Below are positions 1-13,107 of a DNA stretch of 64,000 nucleotides, piece by piece. Origin of the DNA: Diprion similis. Lineage: Eukaryota > Arthropoda > Insecta > Hymenoptera > Diprionidae. The DNA is taken from NCBI RefSeq assembly GCF_021155765.1, contig NC_060116.1, positions 6,200,001 to 6,264,000 of the forward strand, written 5' to 3'. The notes below the pieces were generated by a model that saw only the letters and a list, made by a program, of their open reading frames with translations, was not told the DNA's origin and searched no databases. Made by a program: the position numbers and the translations under genes. The first letter of the stretch is position 1; every line of letters starts with the position of its first letter.

Positions 1-3000
1 GATCGAGAGAAAAAATTGGATACATTTTACTGCCTCTGAGATCGGCGCAAATAATCCCTCGGGACAAAAGCACAAACGTTAAAGTTAGTTGGCACAAGCT
101 TCTCGGAGTCAAGTCAGAGCTGAGAGTATCCGTTCCGGAAATACTTCTTAGTCTAACCATAGAAGATAGGGAAATGATCTCAGGCCAAAATTACAGCAAC
201 ATTCAGGTAATCCTGTGGAAAGTAGAAGGTGGTATAATTGTAGCAATTACAACACTTAAAATTTCACAATCTATAAAAGAATTGATAGTTACTTGTGATA
301 CTTACAAACTTTCTTGGATATCTCATTTTCTCCTCCAAATTTCTCCTCAAGAGTAAACATTATCTTCTCCACTTTCGCATTACTTTCTCATTACAGTCCA
401 AAAATATTACCAAATATACCTTGATTTCATGGTAAAATGTTCCCAGCAAAAGACGGAACTAGAAATGGAATCTGCCCTGTCAACTGTAAGTGCAACACCT
501 AGGCTGCTGCACGAAGAACGCTTGATACAACTGGGTCCAGACTCAACGTGTCGTGATCTCTTTCTCCTGAGTATCACAGCTGGAAAAGCTGACCATTTAG
601 AATACCTCGTACAAAAGGATGTCAACGATCTCAGAGAAAATTTCAGCTTTTGGTATCAAATATTAAACAACGATATACAACTGAAATCGTTCAAAAAACT
701 TCCTGACAAATCTCATATTCTAAATGAAAAAATAGTCATTCGAATACGCAGTTGTCTCAATGTATTGAAGCACTATTTTCAAGAGAATCCCTACCTGTTT
801 GTGAAACTTCAGTACGGCAACACTCTTGTTGGGCAATACAAGGTGGACCTTCGTCCTCTAGTTCCAAGTGAAAATATCGCAGATTATTCTAACAATTCTG
901 GTGATACTAGTATGGCCTTAGACCAGCAGTGTTATCTAACAATGGATAACGCCATAGAGTCTATACGTGAGTATTGAAAAGTAGCTTTCGACAATTTCAT
1001 AACTCTTCTACTCAATCGTTTAATGATTGTGTGTACTGCCGCGGATAGCGAAAGGAAAAAAGCCGTCCATAGAAATCCAATTGCGACTTCGATATGTTGG
1101 ATACAAGAGCATGAATTCGAAGAGTCACATCAAGTCTCACGATCCAAGTTCGATTGCAGATGGTGAAAATTATGATGTCGAATCTTATTTGGCTGGTAAT
1201 AGTTGGGTTCAATATGCAGATTTGGATATCAAGGATAGCCATCATTATCGTAATTCAGTGAGATTTCATTTGATTATACCGAATCCAACACTTTTGAATG
1301 TTAATTGTGATTGAATATAATTCTGAATCTCAGAATACATTTGAATGATTTCAGGTTGATAAAAAAAAGTCAGAAATTGACGCACACAGAAATCCTGGAG
1401 GTGATTTTGGGAAATGCATTAGTCTTGATCAACCTGTTGTGCATTTCAAAAATCCAAACAAACATTCATCGAGTTGTGAAGTCATCAAAGAACAAGCAGC
1501 TGATTTAATCTTTTCTCACTCTGCAGATGCAATATTGCATTCAGCCTCTAATAAAGAATGTTCAAGAAGTATCGAAGCATACCATTGCTACTGCTTGAAT
1601 ATCCTATTAGAAAGTATAAAATTTTCTCAAGAATTGGGAACAGAAAACATTAATTTTTGGTAATAAAAGATATGAATATTATCAAAAATATTTTTCAACC
1701 TCACACAGGCGTTTCTGAATTGCTTAATTTTCTGACTGACGTAAATGTGTCGTGAGAGAAACACGGGTCAAATTTGTAGTGGTTAAAGGTGGAAAGAATT
1801 AAATTTGCATATTTAGAATTGTTATTTTTGAAATAATATTTACCATGTCTATAGTTTTCATCACCCAAAGGCACAAATTGTGTCGACTTTGCATCGAAAA
1901 ATTCCTGGACTGTCAACAAAAAAATTAACTCTGCAAGATATTCAATGCAAATTACACTTCATATCATCCGCAGATGAGATAGGAAAGCTTTTAGTAACGT
2001 TTCCACCTAGAGTCAGTATTTGCAATGCCGAAGATAGCATTGAAGTTTGCTTGGCTCAAGCTGTTCTTGACGTTACACAGCTATTTAACAAAAGTAAGGT
2101 GAGGAGTTTCCTTCTGGTGTTCTGCAACAATAAAAGCCATACGTTAATCAAAAGTTTCTACAACTTTGAAAAATGTTCTTCAGCACAATTTCATTAATTG
2201 TTTAGTCTCAATGTAAACTCGGAGTGTCACTATTTGGCTCAGACGAAAAAGAAGTTGGAATATTGGACGTAAAAATGAGTCTGGAAGATTGCGGTCCTTA
2301 CTACAAAACGAAAAGAGGAAAATCAGGTAATTTTTATACTATGCACCGTAGAAAACTTCTTCTACGACAAACTATCCTATTCAATATCAACACTTTCCCA
2401 AGATTTTGTTGTTCGACCGCATAAGCAGATTATAAATCAATGTCATATAGTCAATGCAGAAAATGTAATTAATTGAACTCTGATGTAACAGACGAAGACC
2501 TGGGTCCTCCAATATTAGATGACAGTTTGGCATATAAAATTGTTGAAGAATTGGAAACGTGGAAAGAAAGACAGCAGGAAATATTTCGCGTTGAGGTATA
2601 ATTACCAATGCACATTGTTTGAGAATTGTAGTTTTTTCATCACGACAAAATCTTCATTTAATAGTACAATTCAACATAAGATGTTCCGATAAATGAACTA
2701 ATTATTTCAGCTAAAACGAAAAGAAGAACGACATTTGAATTTATTGAGTGACGAGTGGCAAAAACGCAGACAGGCGTTAGAAACTAAATTAGCTTGTAGT
2801 GTGGAACAATGCAAAATGTTAGCTAATAGTTTGAATAATGCTACAGAAGATTTACGAATTAGACGACTCAAGAGTTTGGAAAAAGAGGCTAGGCTAATCA
2901 AAGCTAATGAAGATTTACAATGGCGATATGATCACAAACTACAGGAGCTGCGGGAAGCTTCGCAGCGCTTACAGGATGACCTCAATCACAAGGTAGATTA

Positions 3001-3890
3001 AATCAATTCAGATTTTCTCAAAGTCATGAAATTAGGTGAAAGAAAATTCCTCTGTTACGTTGAATACCCTCTTGAAAGCTTGTTTTTATTTAGTTATCCA
3101 TCTTAGAAGAACAAAAAAACGTGCTCGAAGCAAAAGTGGAACCATTACAATTAGAAAATAATAAATTGAAGAATATCGTCAGTCAGCTAACAGAGGATCT
3201 GGAGGTTTATCAGAAGGGATCACTGACACAAGATCAAACAGCTTTGTTGCTACAAGAGCTTAAAGGAATGGAGGAAAAATTGAATAACACTCAGAAGAGT
3301 AAATCCTTCTTTAAAGAGCAATGGGGAAAAGCTGTGAGAGAGATTCACAGAATGAAAATGGATCATCAGCAAGCCGTAGAAGTTCATATCAAAAATAGCA
3401 AGGAAGAGTTGAAAAATATTGAGTGAGATATGCAATGATACTTCGTGTAATATTTCTTAACCATCTCAGTTCAAAGGAATACTATTTTAATTGACATCTG
3501 TTATATAATGTCTAATATTTTGGTTTTTACATTTTTACTTTATTTCACAGCTTAGAAGACGTTCTGTGCACAGACTCGAAAGAATTATTGAATGATCAAA
3601 TACTACTTGGTGAGATACAAAAGGAAATCAATGTAATCAAACCTAAACCTGCCTTCATGCAGATAAATATGGATGATCAAGCGTTTATACGACCTTCAAA
3701 CCTATATTCTAAGTCTAGCCATAGCATGGCTAGATCAGAAATGTCAGCCAGGTCGGAAGAAATCGATGAAAAATTGAAAAATCTAATTGAAGAACGCGAC
3801 TGTCTCTTAAAAACTGGTAGCTATTCAATAGACGATGCAGTTATTATGAAACTCAATAACGAAATTAGATCTCTTTTAATTACGAGCTGA
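1..3890 (+). CDS. Cep120: Centrosomal protein of 120 kDa (Cep120), 3' part; 5' end outside window
   Basis: Predicted exons: 3-206, 447-966, 1049-1257, 1355-1659, 1855-2098, 2206-2326, 2492-2595, 2711-2992, 3094-3422 and 3551-3890. All have GT/AG borders and compatible phases, giving about 885 residues ending in TGA. The start lies to the left; human Cep120 is about 986 aa, so roughly the first 100 residues are missing. The N-terminal part carries C2-like domains: the window opens in one ('KIGYILLPLRSAQ'), and C2-like beta-strand patterns continue to about residue 530. From the exon at 2492 ('ELETWKERQQEIF') the protein is a long charged coiled coil. It ends in the family's conserved tail ('LIEERDCLLKTGSYSIDDA', close to the human 'LIEERDTLMRTGVYNHED'). 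Cep120 is known as a daughter-centriole-enriched protein needed for centriole elongation and ciliogenesis. The weakest joins are exons 1355-1659 to 1855-2098, where the phase fits but conservation is low. Confidence 0.88.
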
Positions 3891-4590
3891 AATTATTTTT
3901 TCTAAACTAATTGAAAAAGACTGACTGACAATCAACATTTGATACAAAAATGTACAAAACAACCCAAAATAAGAATAACTTAGGTGAAATACATGTTGAA
4001 AATTGAAGGTATTGCAACATTAAAAAAAAAAAAACACTTTTACCAATGTTATACTTAATGTAATAAATGCGCGAACAGAGGCTAAACCATCACACAGAAT
4101 ATGTAAACATTTTGATATTACAAATATAAGTTATTCATATGTAAATACGAGATCCAATCTTAAATATAATTTAAAAGCCCAATACCGATTTTTTCTGGTT
4201 TAAGTAACATGGACAAGTTGCATTGCTCCTTTGTTAAGGGATTCTACAGTCTTATGGTACCCACTTATCGTTGATACCTGTGTCACAATGAAAAGAGTTT
4301 AATACAAGTACATCTTTCATTGTTTTATCTAATGTGCTTGACAATAGATAATAACTAACGCATAGGTAATGTGAAATGTAAAACTCAGCATATGACATGT
4401 ATTCCCAAAGAAAGAGAAGCTAAGACGCTAGTTCATTTTATACAGATTTTAAGCTAAATAAAACAGTACCAAATAATCACATCTCCCGATTTGTTACCAT
4501 CCTTCATTATCATTGGAAGTTCAACCAGTTACCTAATCCCAAATTTTCACAATGCTAGGGTGTATCGGTGCGGTCTCAACCTTGAAATTT
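3891..4590. other. Convergent 3' UTR region of Cep120 and the MYORG-like gene
   Basis: There is no coding potential here. The two genes end tail to tail. An AATAAA hexamer on the plus strand at 4062-4067 is a plausible Cep120 polyadenylation signal, about 170 bp past the stop. A run of 12-13 A residues lies at 4022-4034. Confidence 0.5.
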
Positions 4591-6948
4591 TTATACTATT
4601 TTGTAAAAGTAGGGTAAAACATCCAACGGAGCTGGATAATTTTTCAACCACAAGGGTCCGGTATGAATTTCATCTGTGATAGCATCCTTCCAAGAACCCT
4701 TCGGAAGATATATGTCTCGTTGTATCGCATCTTCTTCAATCACTGGTGCAACAAGGATTTCCTCACCAAGTAAAAATTCTAAAAGACAGTCACAGAAGTG
4801 CTCTAAACAAGTTTGTTATCTAATATGCAAGTGAAGAGTAGCAAAAATGGTAAATAATAAGAACAAAATTAAAGTGCTCCGATAACTTTTTCAAATTTAA
4901 CTCACCATCTTTAATTCTGTGAGCTACCCTATTTGTTGGATCTACCCACCAAATTGGTGGATTCAGTGGTGCTCCGGTATCTACTGCTTTCTTCATGAGG
5001 CGTATAATAGTCGGTGTTATTTCTGCATGCAGATCCGTATATTTTTTACTTACTGTGACTGTCTATAACATATTCAATTATGAAATGTCTGATAAAAGGT
5101 GTGCCTGTATGACACATCGGCTTGAAAGGATACCTCATCATCAAAGTCCCACGGTGCGAAGGAGTATTGCAGCGACGGCATGAAAACATTAGTCTGTAAC
5201 CATCTTATGAACATTTCTTTCGGAGGATACTCTGTACCATTGAGAAAACCGTTAAGATATCCATTCCCCCCGATCATATCAGGAAGAACATGAACGTATC
5301 CATTCATATTCATTTGTAAAAGAGTTGTGATTAATGTTGGAAGTCCATTGCTCCAAGTCCACGTTGTATCCTTGTCAATCATTCTTATGAAAATTGGCAA
5401 GTCTTGAGTCCTCCAACCAACACGTGCTTCGATCATGTCATCAAAATTTTTAGCAAGTGTTCTGACGTAACTGCTGGTAAAACTACCAGGTGATAATTCA
5501 ACATCGCCTGATATACTGGGTATCTGAGGCAGCCATGAAATCTCACCGGCGTCAAACTTAAAACTGTCTATACCGCTCGTGAGTTGAAGATTTTTTAGCC
5601 GCTGGACCCACCACTCCACAGCTGTGGGATTAGTGAAGTCAATTGCAGCTGCTTGCTTTCCCTGCCACCACGCCATCCGCACTTCACCATCGATATTTTT
5701 CACAAAATACCCATCATTCAAAGCTTCAGTATAGGCAGGAACACACTCTTCGTTTATGAAAGGATGAATCCATAAAGTCACTCTGAAACCTTTGGCTTTA
5801 AGACCATCTGTGAGAGATTTAATGTTGGGAAATTTTTTTGTATCAAAAATAGCAGAGCCGTAACAAGTTTCCCAGTTATCGTCAATTTCTAGCTGGCTAT
5901 TGTTGAACCCATACTGAAGAATCTCATCTGCAAATTCATTTACTATTTCTGTGCTCACATTTGCTTTATACCGTGCCCAAGTTGACCATATTGGGTTCAT
6001 AATCATTCTCTCATCAGGGTGACCAGTTGGTTTTCCCAAATGATCATGGATTACATTTTCATGAGCTGACCTCGGGTCACCAAATACACCAATTTCATAA
6101 TTCAATTCGATAGATTCGCGATGTCTATAAGGTGCTTTGTTTTTGGCTATTAAACAGAGGTTTTTATCCTTGTAATTATTTTGATCAATGAATAGCGGAG
6201 CTGCATCTTCGACAAATATATAAATCCCTTTGCTTGACAACCAGTATCTTTCGGCCAATCCCATATTGACTGGGTGAGTCGGTAGATAAGGTTCTTCTTC
6301 ATAGCGCATATGTTGAATTGGCCAATGCTGGTAACGCAGTTGTGGACCTCCAAACCATTGTGTTCCATCGGTAAGTTCATAACAATCGATGATTGCTGTT
6401 GCACTATCGCTCACAGTGCGAGAAATTGTAATAATTTCACTATCAGAGCTCAATTTGATTTCTGTTTTCATATCATCACCCTGTATTACGCATATGACTT
6501 CAGAACCACAATCACCAAAAACTAACGGCGTCATTGAATACATCCCTGAATGAGTGCGAAGCACATTGTACACATTAGTTCCATCTGAAAAGTAAATGAT
6601 TGTATTAAAACCAAACTAAGTCCATAAAATAAACTACAAATGAATCAAAGCTGCAATGAACACTTAAAAATAGGAATCATATTTTGAATTTCTAGTAGAC
6701 TTACCATATTTTCTGATGTTTAATCCAATGTGATGATTGTCAATAATAACATCAACTCTCGCATGTTTGGTAGCTTTTGTTATTTGATTATCTGGGACCC
6801 TCAGACAGCACAAAATAGTCGAAACCAATTCAAATATGAGTCCAGCTAAACAATTCGTTATAATGAAAATGTTATGAATTGCAGAGTACTAAAGTTACAT
6901 TTATTTGACATGTCACATACCTTGTAAAAGCAGCTTCATGTTTCTCAT
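4591..6948 (-). CDS. MYORG: MYORG-like glycoside hydrolase family 31 glycosidase
   Basis: Predicted exons on the minus strand: 6948-6921, 6845-6705, 6584-5134, 5062-4906 and 4778-4591, phase-consistent, 654 aa. The start gives a short hydrophobic signal peptide (residues 1 to about 24, 'MRNMKLLLQAGLIFELVSTI'), so the enzyme is predicted to enter the secretory pathway. The GH31 barrel is in the large third exon. The nucleophile motif 'FKFDAGE' puts the Asp near residue 401, and the acid/base Asp is in 'IRMIDKDTTW' near residue 462. Further family marks are 'STWARYKANV', 'LEIDDNWE', 'WIHPFI', 'LPDMIGGNGY' and 'WWVDPTNRVAH'. Vertebrate MYORG is a type II membrane alpha-galactosidase of the secretory pathway. 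The insect relative keeps both catalytic acids and is expected to be active, but its substrate cannot be read from the sequence. A related GH31 subfamily member is the main alternative. Confidence 0.9.
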
Positions 6949-7435
6949 ACTTGGAAAAACAATGCAGTAATCAGCTAGCCAGTAGAGCTTATATAGTTCC
7001 AAAGAGATAAGTTCTACTGTTTTTCACTAGGGATTCAGATATATTATCAAGAGTTTTTACTCACTTTTTACATTGCCAATACAATATGTAGAAATAAATC
7101 TGCACCTCTCAATATCATTATAGATCAAATATCAGCCTAAACAAGACAATGGGTTCCACCAAATGAATTCATGCATGAAAGTTCAAGCTGGTTCAAAGCT
7201 ATAGGCGGCAGCAATTAATTTGGAATACATTGGCACAGTAAAATCCTTTGAACTTTAGTGGGATCCAAATTGAAGAACGGGCTTACAACCCAAACTGTTT
7301 TTGATTCTGCAAGCAAGAATTTCTAGCCGAAATGAAACTTAATTCTAAGATATAAATTTTGAATAATAAAACAGATTTCGATAAGTCCAATCGCTATTTT
7401 ATTATACAAAATAACATGTTACAAATTTGTGTAGC
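6949..7435. other. Intergenic: MYORG-like upstream region and NOL6 3' end
   Basis: Both neighbours are on the minus strand. AATAAA (minus strand, 7398-7403) lies about 35 bp past the NOL6 stop and is a good polyadenylation signal. No gene was seen in the remainder, which should hold the promoter of the MYORG-like gene. Confidence 0.5.
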
Positions 7436-10400
7436 TCAACAAAGGTAATCTTTTTTGGACTGAGTGTCAATACTGCGGACCAAGCCCTTGCCTAATACGT
7501 AGAAGTCCTCCAACATCGCAGGAACATTCAGTACCAACTTGCCATTGTCATTAAATTTTCGACAGTTGACATTGGACACTTTGAAGTCCTTTGGCTCTAA
7601 GGCACTAGGTTTTATAAGAACTCCTATAACGTGACCACCGAATGTGTCGTGAAAAAACAGTGCATATTCTTCATAGTTTTCCTGTTGAACAGATTATTAA
7701 GCATAGATAAGAATCACCATTCATTAATGTGGAAAGTATGATGATGACTTGAAATATATCAATGAGATAATGTGATAACACGAAACATGGAGATAAGTAG
7801 ATGGAAATCTTGGAATGTTATTTGCTCGGGAAGTGCACACCAATGATAATACTGAAATAGCTGAACTGATTAATTTAATACCAGTAATTTATCTAGTTAA
7901 ACAATATGCATCCATTGTCGTATTTGACTGAGCATGATAAGACTTGAAATATAACAATTACGTGAAACAGTATCATGATGCATTACTTTATCCTAGAAAC
8001 TTAACATATTGAGTAACTCGCAATGGAATTAGTTGATCCACTATACGACAAATAGTGTTGTTTACTATACAGTATCAGAAAAATCACAAAGATAAAAGTT
8101 TTTTGCTGTTATCAAGCTTGACAACTGATCATATAAGAAAAATTACGTGCATGTTACGAGCTTCAACAAAAATGAGTGTATCTGTATTTGATAAATGTGC
8201 AAGGACATTTGTTGGCATTAAAAAGAGGTTCCACATGCCTCAACATTCAGTATGTTTGTATGTTTATGATGTTATAATAAGAACTTGGAAATATGAATAA
8301 GTTAACTCAGTACTAATTGTAAATACACATTTTCTGCACAGTTGGGAAGCAGAGAACAATTAATGGTGTATCAATTTCATAAACTTACTCTGAGTTCCTG
8401 CAGATACATTTGAACAGGATTAAAGTCAACTACAGGAATTTTGGCCATAGAATGTGATTTGTATGGATGCCATTCTACCGTAGGGTGATCATCGCTCAAA
8501 TTGATATCCTGTAATCTTCTGGGATTTAAAAAAGGTCTCAGATTGATAAGAAAATCATATTCAATCATCGGAGCTTTAAATATAATCCTGTGATTCAAGA
8601 TGTCACCATTGCAGATTTGTTTCTCTATAATTTTCAAGGAAGCCTGAGCGAGTGTCGTAATACGTTTGAGAATAACTGAAGACGGCTTCTTTCTTGTCCA
8701 CAACGAATTTTTTTGATCATAGGGAGTTGATATGAAAAGTGATGGAAGCGTGCTTCGATTGGTATTAAAATAACTCTCAATTTCTACGATTTCTTGCCCT
8801 GAAAATGGTAATAACAAACATTATGAGGATTCGAACTCAAGCAGAAATTTCAGAGCCGTTGAACAAAATGATAAAATTATTCTTACTATTCATTTCGTTG
8901 TTAAAGTTAACGATAATTGGTTCAGTATTCCAGTAGCTTTTAACAAACAATTCAAGAAATCTTAGAAATGCCACCTGAGGTGTTTGTATCGGAGAGTAAG
9001 GCTCTGGTGCCAAATACATCGCAGCAAATAGTAGTTCAACCGTAATATCTGGTATGTGCGAATCGTCAAGAAGATGTGCTCGTAACCAGCGTTTTGCAAG
9101 GCAACAAGCAGGACCAAAAGACGGTAACTGGGAATGTAGCCTGTAGAAAATTTGATACATCAGTACATATTTAGCAAGTATCACAATCAGTGAATGTCCA
9201 ATACTTCAAAATAAATATGTTTAAGACATTTAATCTGTATGTGAAAGGTAGCTTTAATTTTTCTTATAGCTTCCAGTTAAATTCGTTAATTGACGATTTC
9301 AGCTCACGCGAGGTTTACATTAACTGGAAACATACCCATGAAGAGCACTCGTCAATTTCGGCAAGTGGAATAATTTCTTTTCTATTTCGATCGACTCCTC
9401 AGTATCCCTGTACTTTATTACACCATCATCGCCAATTTGTTGCTTGAGTAACACAATTTCTTTCTGATGTGCTACGGTAAGTCGAAAAACGAAACCGCCC
9501 TGAAGATTTGTACACAATTAAAATAAACCTTAAAACAAATAAGTTCATCTACATGTGGTAAAGACTTTCACTGTTTCATAAAAAAGAAAAATACACTGAC
9601 GTATCATACCTTCATCACATCAATGTAGTTTAAGCCACCTTGTGCTTTCAAGCTGTATTGTTTTCGCAAGCCTTCTGCAATTTGTATGTGAAAGGCAGCT
9701 TTAATTTTTCTTATAGCTTCCAGTTCTTCTGGCCACTTTCCACTCAGGGATAATTGTATAACAGCTTCGATAGGTAGAACGTATCTAGGTGCCATGCCTA
9801 AATTTTTTTCCCTCAGTAACAGGCAATTTTTACCTTCCTTCGTTATTTTTGTACCACTGCGATATACGGTCGCTAATGGAGGAAAAACCTCGGTATACCT
9901 AAACACTGCGCTACAACCCTGAACTCCAGTCACTGTCAACGGAAGATCGGATAATGATGTCAGCTCTTTTTCTAATTCATTAAAAGTATTTAGCACTTGG
10001 ATTGTCGCTTCTTCCCCAGTACCATATGCGAAATTGGTAATTTTTATCTAAATATGAAATTTAATGTAAATAAAGTGATAAAACGAAGAAACAAATTCGT
10101 ATTTGCCAAACAATCAACTTCATTACATCAGTCAACTATTGATTGAACAATGGTTACAAGTGTTGGAGTAATCGATGATAATTACCTTTTTCAATTTTAA
10201 TAACTCCTCCATTTGATCTGAGATGTACAAAAATTTGTCTTGAGTGATGGAAAACTTGTTCTCCAATAAATAAATAATGATTCTCTTGCATAAAGACCTT
10301 TTTTCCGCCAAGGTTTTGCCTTTTCCCCAAAGAGTTGCTTCGCAGATAGAGCCATCTTGAAAGCGGCGGAGCTGTGACTTTTTCCCCCAAAATTTTCTGA

Positions 10401-13107
10401 ACTCTTCTGCCTGTGTTTGCAAATGCGGAGTATTAACAGTGATCTCGTTTAATTAAATAACACATTTCTGTTTCTTACCTCCGGTAAATTTGCCTCAGGT
10501 CCTTTATCAACAATACTGAAGCAGAATTCTGGATTGAGTTTGAAGCCGATGTAAATTTTCCTCAAACCCTTTGGGGCAGGATCAGTAATTTCCCATTCTT
10601 CAGATTCTCCAAGAATAACTCCGATTTGGGATACTCTTTTATTCAAGCCACGCTGCAAGGTGGGGACAAGCAATTTTACCGCTTGAGCCCAGGTGTTTGA
10701 ATCATAATCCAGCCTTGTTGCTCTAGGTGACAATTCTTCTACCAACTGTGATATGGCGTTTGTATCATGAAAGCTGGAAATTTTATTTTTTATTTCAACT
10801 TGTTGTTTGGTAACAGTAACAATGATTAGCAGAAGCATTGAAATAATAATTTAGAGATGAAAATCCACCTCAAACAAAGCCAGTAATTAAGTTGTAATCA
10901 AAACAATGATTAGTACTTCTAGTTCGCAATTACCAAATCTGTTTACCATATAGTGTGATCAAACTCTCTATGAAATGGCACCGCTGTCATAAACAGAGCC
11001 TGAAAGTTATTGATGTGAACATTATCCAGACATTTGACGGCAAGTTCTGCCTGTCTTTTTATCCATTCGAATGTTGTCCTATTCATATTCGCCACCAAAT
11101 TATGATATCCTGATGTATCGATAAAGACGCAATCATAATGACTGTGATAATCAGATACAGATGGTTCGCCGTTGTCATTCTGACATAAAGTTATGCCAGA
11201 TTCACACCAATTACTTAGTGCTGGTGAAAAAAAAGGAAGAAAATTTACATGCAGTATATAATAGTAGTAACTATAATTTGAGCAATGCTTTCAGCAACAA
11301 TTTATTTGAGCAATATTTATTATTTTGATAAATACATTACCTAAGGAAGTCCAAACATTTCTGATCACTTGATAGCTGCTCATAATGTTGTTGATTTGCC
11401 TGATTTTCATTAGATGAATAACGTACATTGTTAAAACGTGTCCAGTAAACGAACCATAGCCTTTGTCTAATTTTCGTTGATGAAGCCATATTTTCAATAA
11501 CAATATTCCGTCTCTCAAAGCTGGGTATTCGGATATAGTTTTAATGATACGAGAATTATTCTGAGACATCGTTAAGTCATACAGAACAGAACTATTGTAA
11601 TGTGGCGTCGGAATCGTAGAGTCTAGAAAGTGCATTAAAAATATCTTGGCATAATACACATTATTTTATTCAATTACTTGCAATCATAGGACACGAAATA
11701 AAATTGTTATTATACAGTGTAATCAATAAGTATTAAACAGTCTCTATCCCATTAAACACGTGCAACTCTGTGCAAAGGAACAATCAAGTTTTAAATCTGA
11801 CTTGTTTTTAATCTTTAATAATCATGTTTCCAGTTGATTCAAAGAGGTCTCTTGTCCAAATTTTGAATCACTGTAACTCGACAATTTTATTTCGTGAGCG
11901 CTGTCAAAATCTCAAATGCATTTGCCATAGAGCTAAAAAACGACGTTACATATAGATATTCTGAAACAGTTTTTGTATGTGATGAAGAAGAATCTGTATT
12001 AATGTGATTATTGTTGATAAGATTAACATTGCCTACCATCTTCCGGATGATCTTCACTGAAATACCAGCCAGTTCTGATGCTGTTTTTTGTTGGTAAAAA
12101 TCTGTTAAGTTTGAAAGACCCTTCTTGAGCGACTACATGGAGATGTACAGTGACATGTTTGCCCAATTTTCCAGAAGGGACCATCTTTAAAATTGGCTTG
12201 TAAGTGTCACCAAGGTTGGCAAATTTTTTGCTCTCCACAAGGTCCTTACCAATATTTGTCGCAATATATGAAAGATATATGGCGCGTTTGCGGAAATATC
12301 TATGATTCTGGTAATCATGTTTCTGGAAGAGTTTCGCTGGCATTTCCACAGCTACGTCCACCGTAAAATTTGGACCAATACAGCAATCTATCGCATAGGA
12401 TCCGACAACACTAATCTGGGATGGTTTGAGAAATTTGTAAAATCCTTTTGTGTCTTTTGACTTGCAGTCAACTGGAACCTCAATTTTTAGACTCTTTAGG
12501 GACTTTTTGTCAGACAGCTGTAAATAAACGTGTATAATTTTTATACCATTATTTACCACTTGATGAGAAGTACGATCATAATAATAAATAATCAATGATT
12601 GATATTTGCAAATCTATGTACCTGAAATTCGGTTGTTTCTTCAATTTGATTAATGCACTGTTGAAAATCTTCGAACCAAGTACTGAATAACTTTCTGTAT
12701 TTATCTTTAACTTTGACTTGTTGCAGCATCTCTTCTATTTGTAATCTGAACAAATTTGAGTGAAATAAATTTTCTGTTTCTCGTAGTTGGTTCAATTCTT
12801 CAACCGTGGGTGGTTTATAAAGCTCCTTATCACTTTTCCCTTTCTTTTTTGGCACCTTAACATCATGATCATCGGTTATCTTTCTTTTATTCACTTTGGT
12901 TAGATTCTTTAGCTCGCTGATATCAACTTCTGAATCCGATTCGTCTGTGCCATTTTCAATCATCGAGTCATAAGCATTGTCATCTGGCTCGGAAGACTCG
13001 ACTTCATCAGCCTCAGAATTTTCAATTTCCGAATCGGATTCCTCGTCTGTCCCATTTTCTATCATCGAGTCATAATCGATATCGTCAGACTTTGAATCTT
13101 GATCCAT
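7436..13107 (-). CDS. NOL6: Nucleolar protein 6 (Nrap/UTP22 family)
   Basis: Eleven predicted exons on the minus strand: 13107-12622, 12517-12037, 11622-11341, 11220-10947, 10773-10479, 10410-10186, 10047-9610, 9499-9336, 9140-8887, 8798-8389 and 7681-7436. All phases agree, giving 1184 aa (human NOL6 is 1146). Residues 1-70 are an acidic Ser/Asp/Glu stretch followed by a basic nuclear-localisation-like segment ('KKKGK'). The rest shows Nrap-domain landmarks such as 'VVGSYAIDCCIGPNFTVDV', 'FRKFWGKKSQLRRFQDGSI', 'FGPACCLAKRWLRAHLL' and the C-terminal 'ALFFHDTFGGHVIGVLIKP'. The family acts in the UtpC subcomplex of the small-subunit processome in the nucleolus, for early 18S rRNA processing. 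It has a nucleotidyltransferase-like fold thought to be inactive. Two oddities are reported as findings: an acidic internal repeat, and a copy of part of exon 7 inside an intron. Confidence 0.95.
9236..9278 (-). repeat. Intronic copy of a NOL6 exon fragment
   Basis: These 43 bp match 9683-9725, inside the NOL6 exon 9610-10047, at 42 of 43 positions and in the same orientation. This copy lies in the intron 9141-9335. It has no splice signals of its own and is not expected to be translated. Confidence 0.85.

Noticed and set aside
1701-1919. Minus-strand frame across a Cep120 intron/exon
   Set aside because: Antisense to a Cep120 exon with no homology.
8055-8300. 81-codon frame in the large last NOL6 intron
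   Set aside because: Random-looking composition and no domain. Consistent with intron sequence.
9190-9447. Plus-strand open frame of 85 codons inside NOL6
   Set aside because: It overlaps the antisense of a NOL6 exon and the duplicated intronic fragment. It has no independent evidence.
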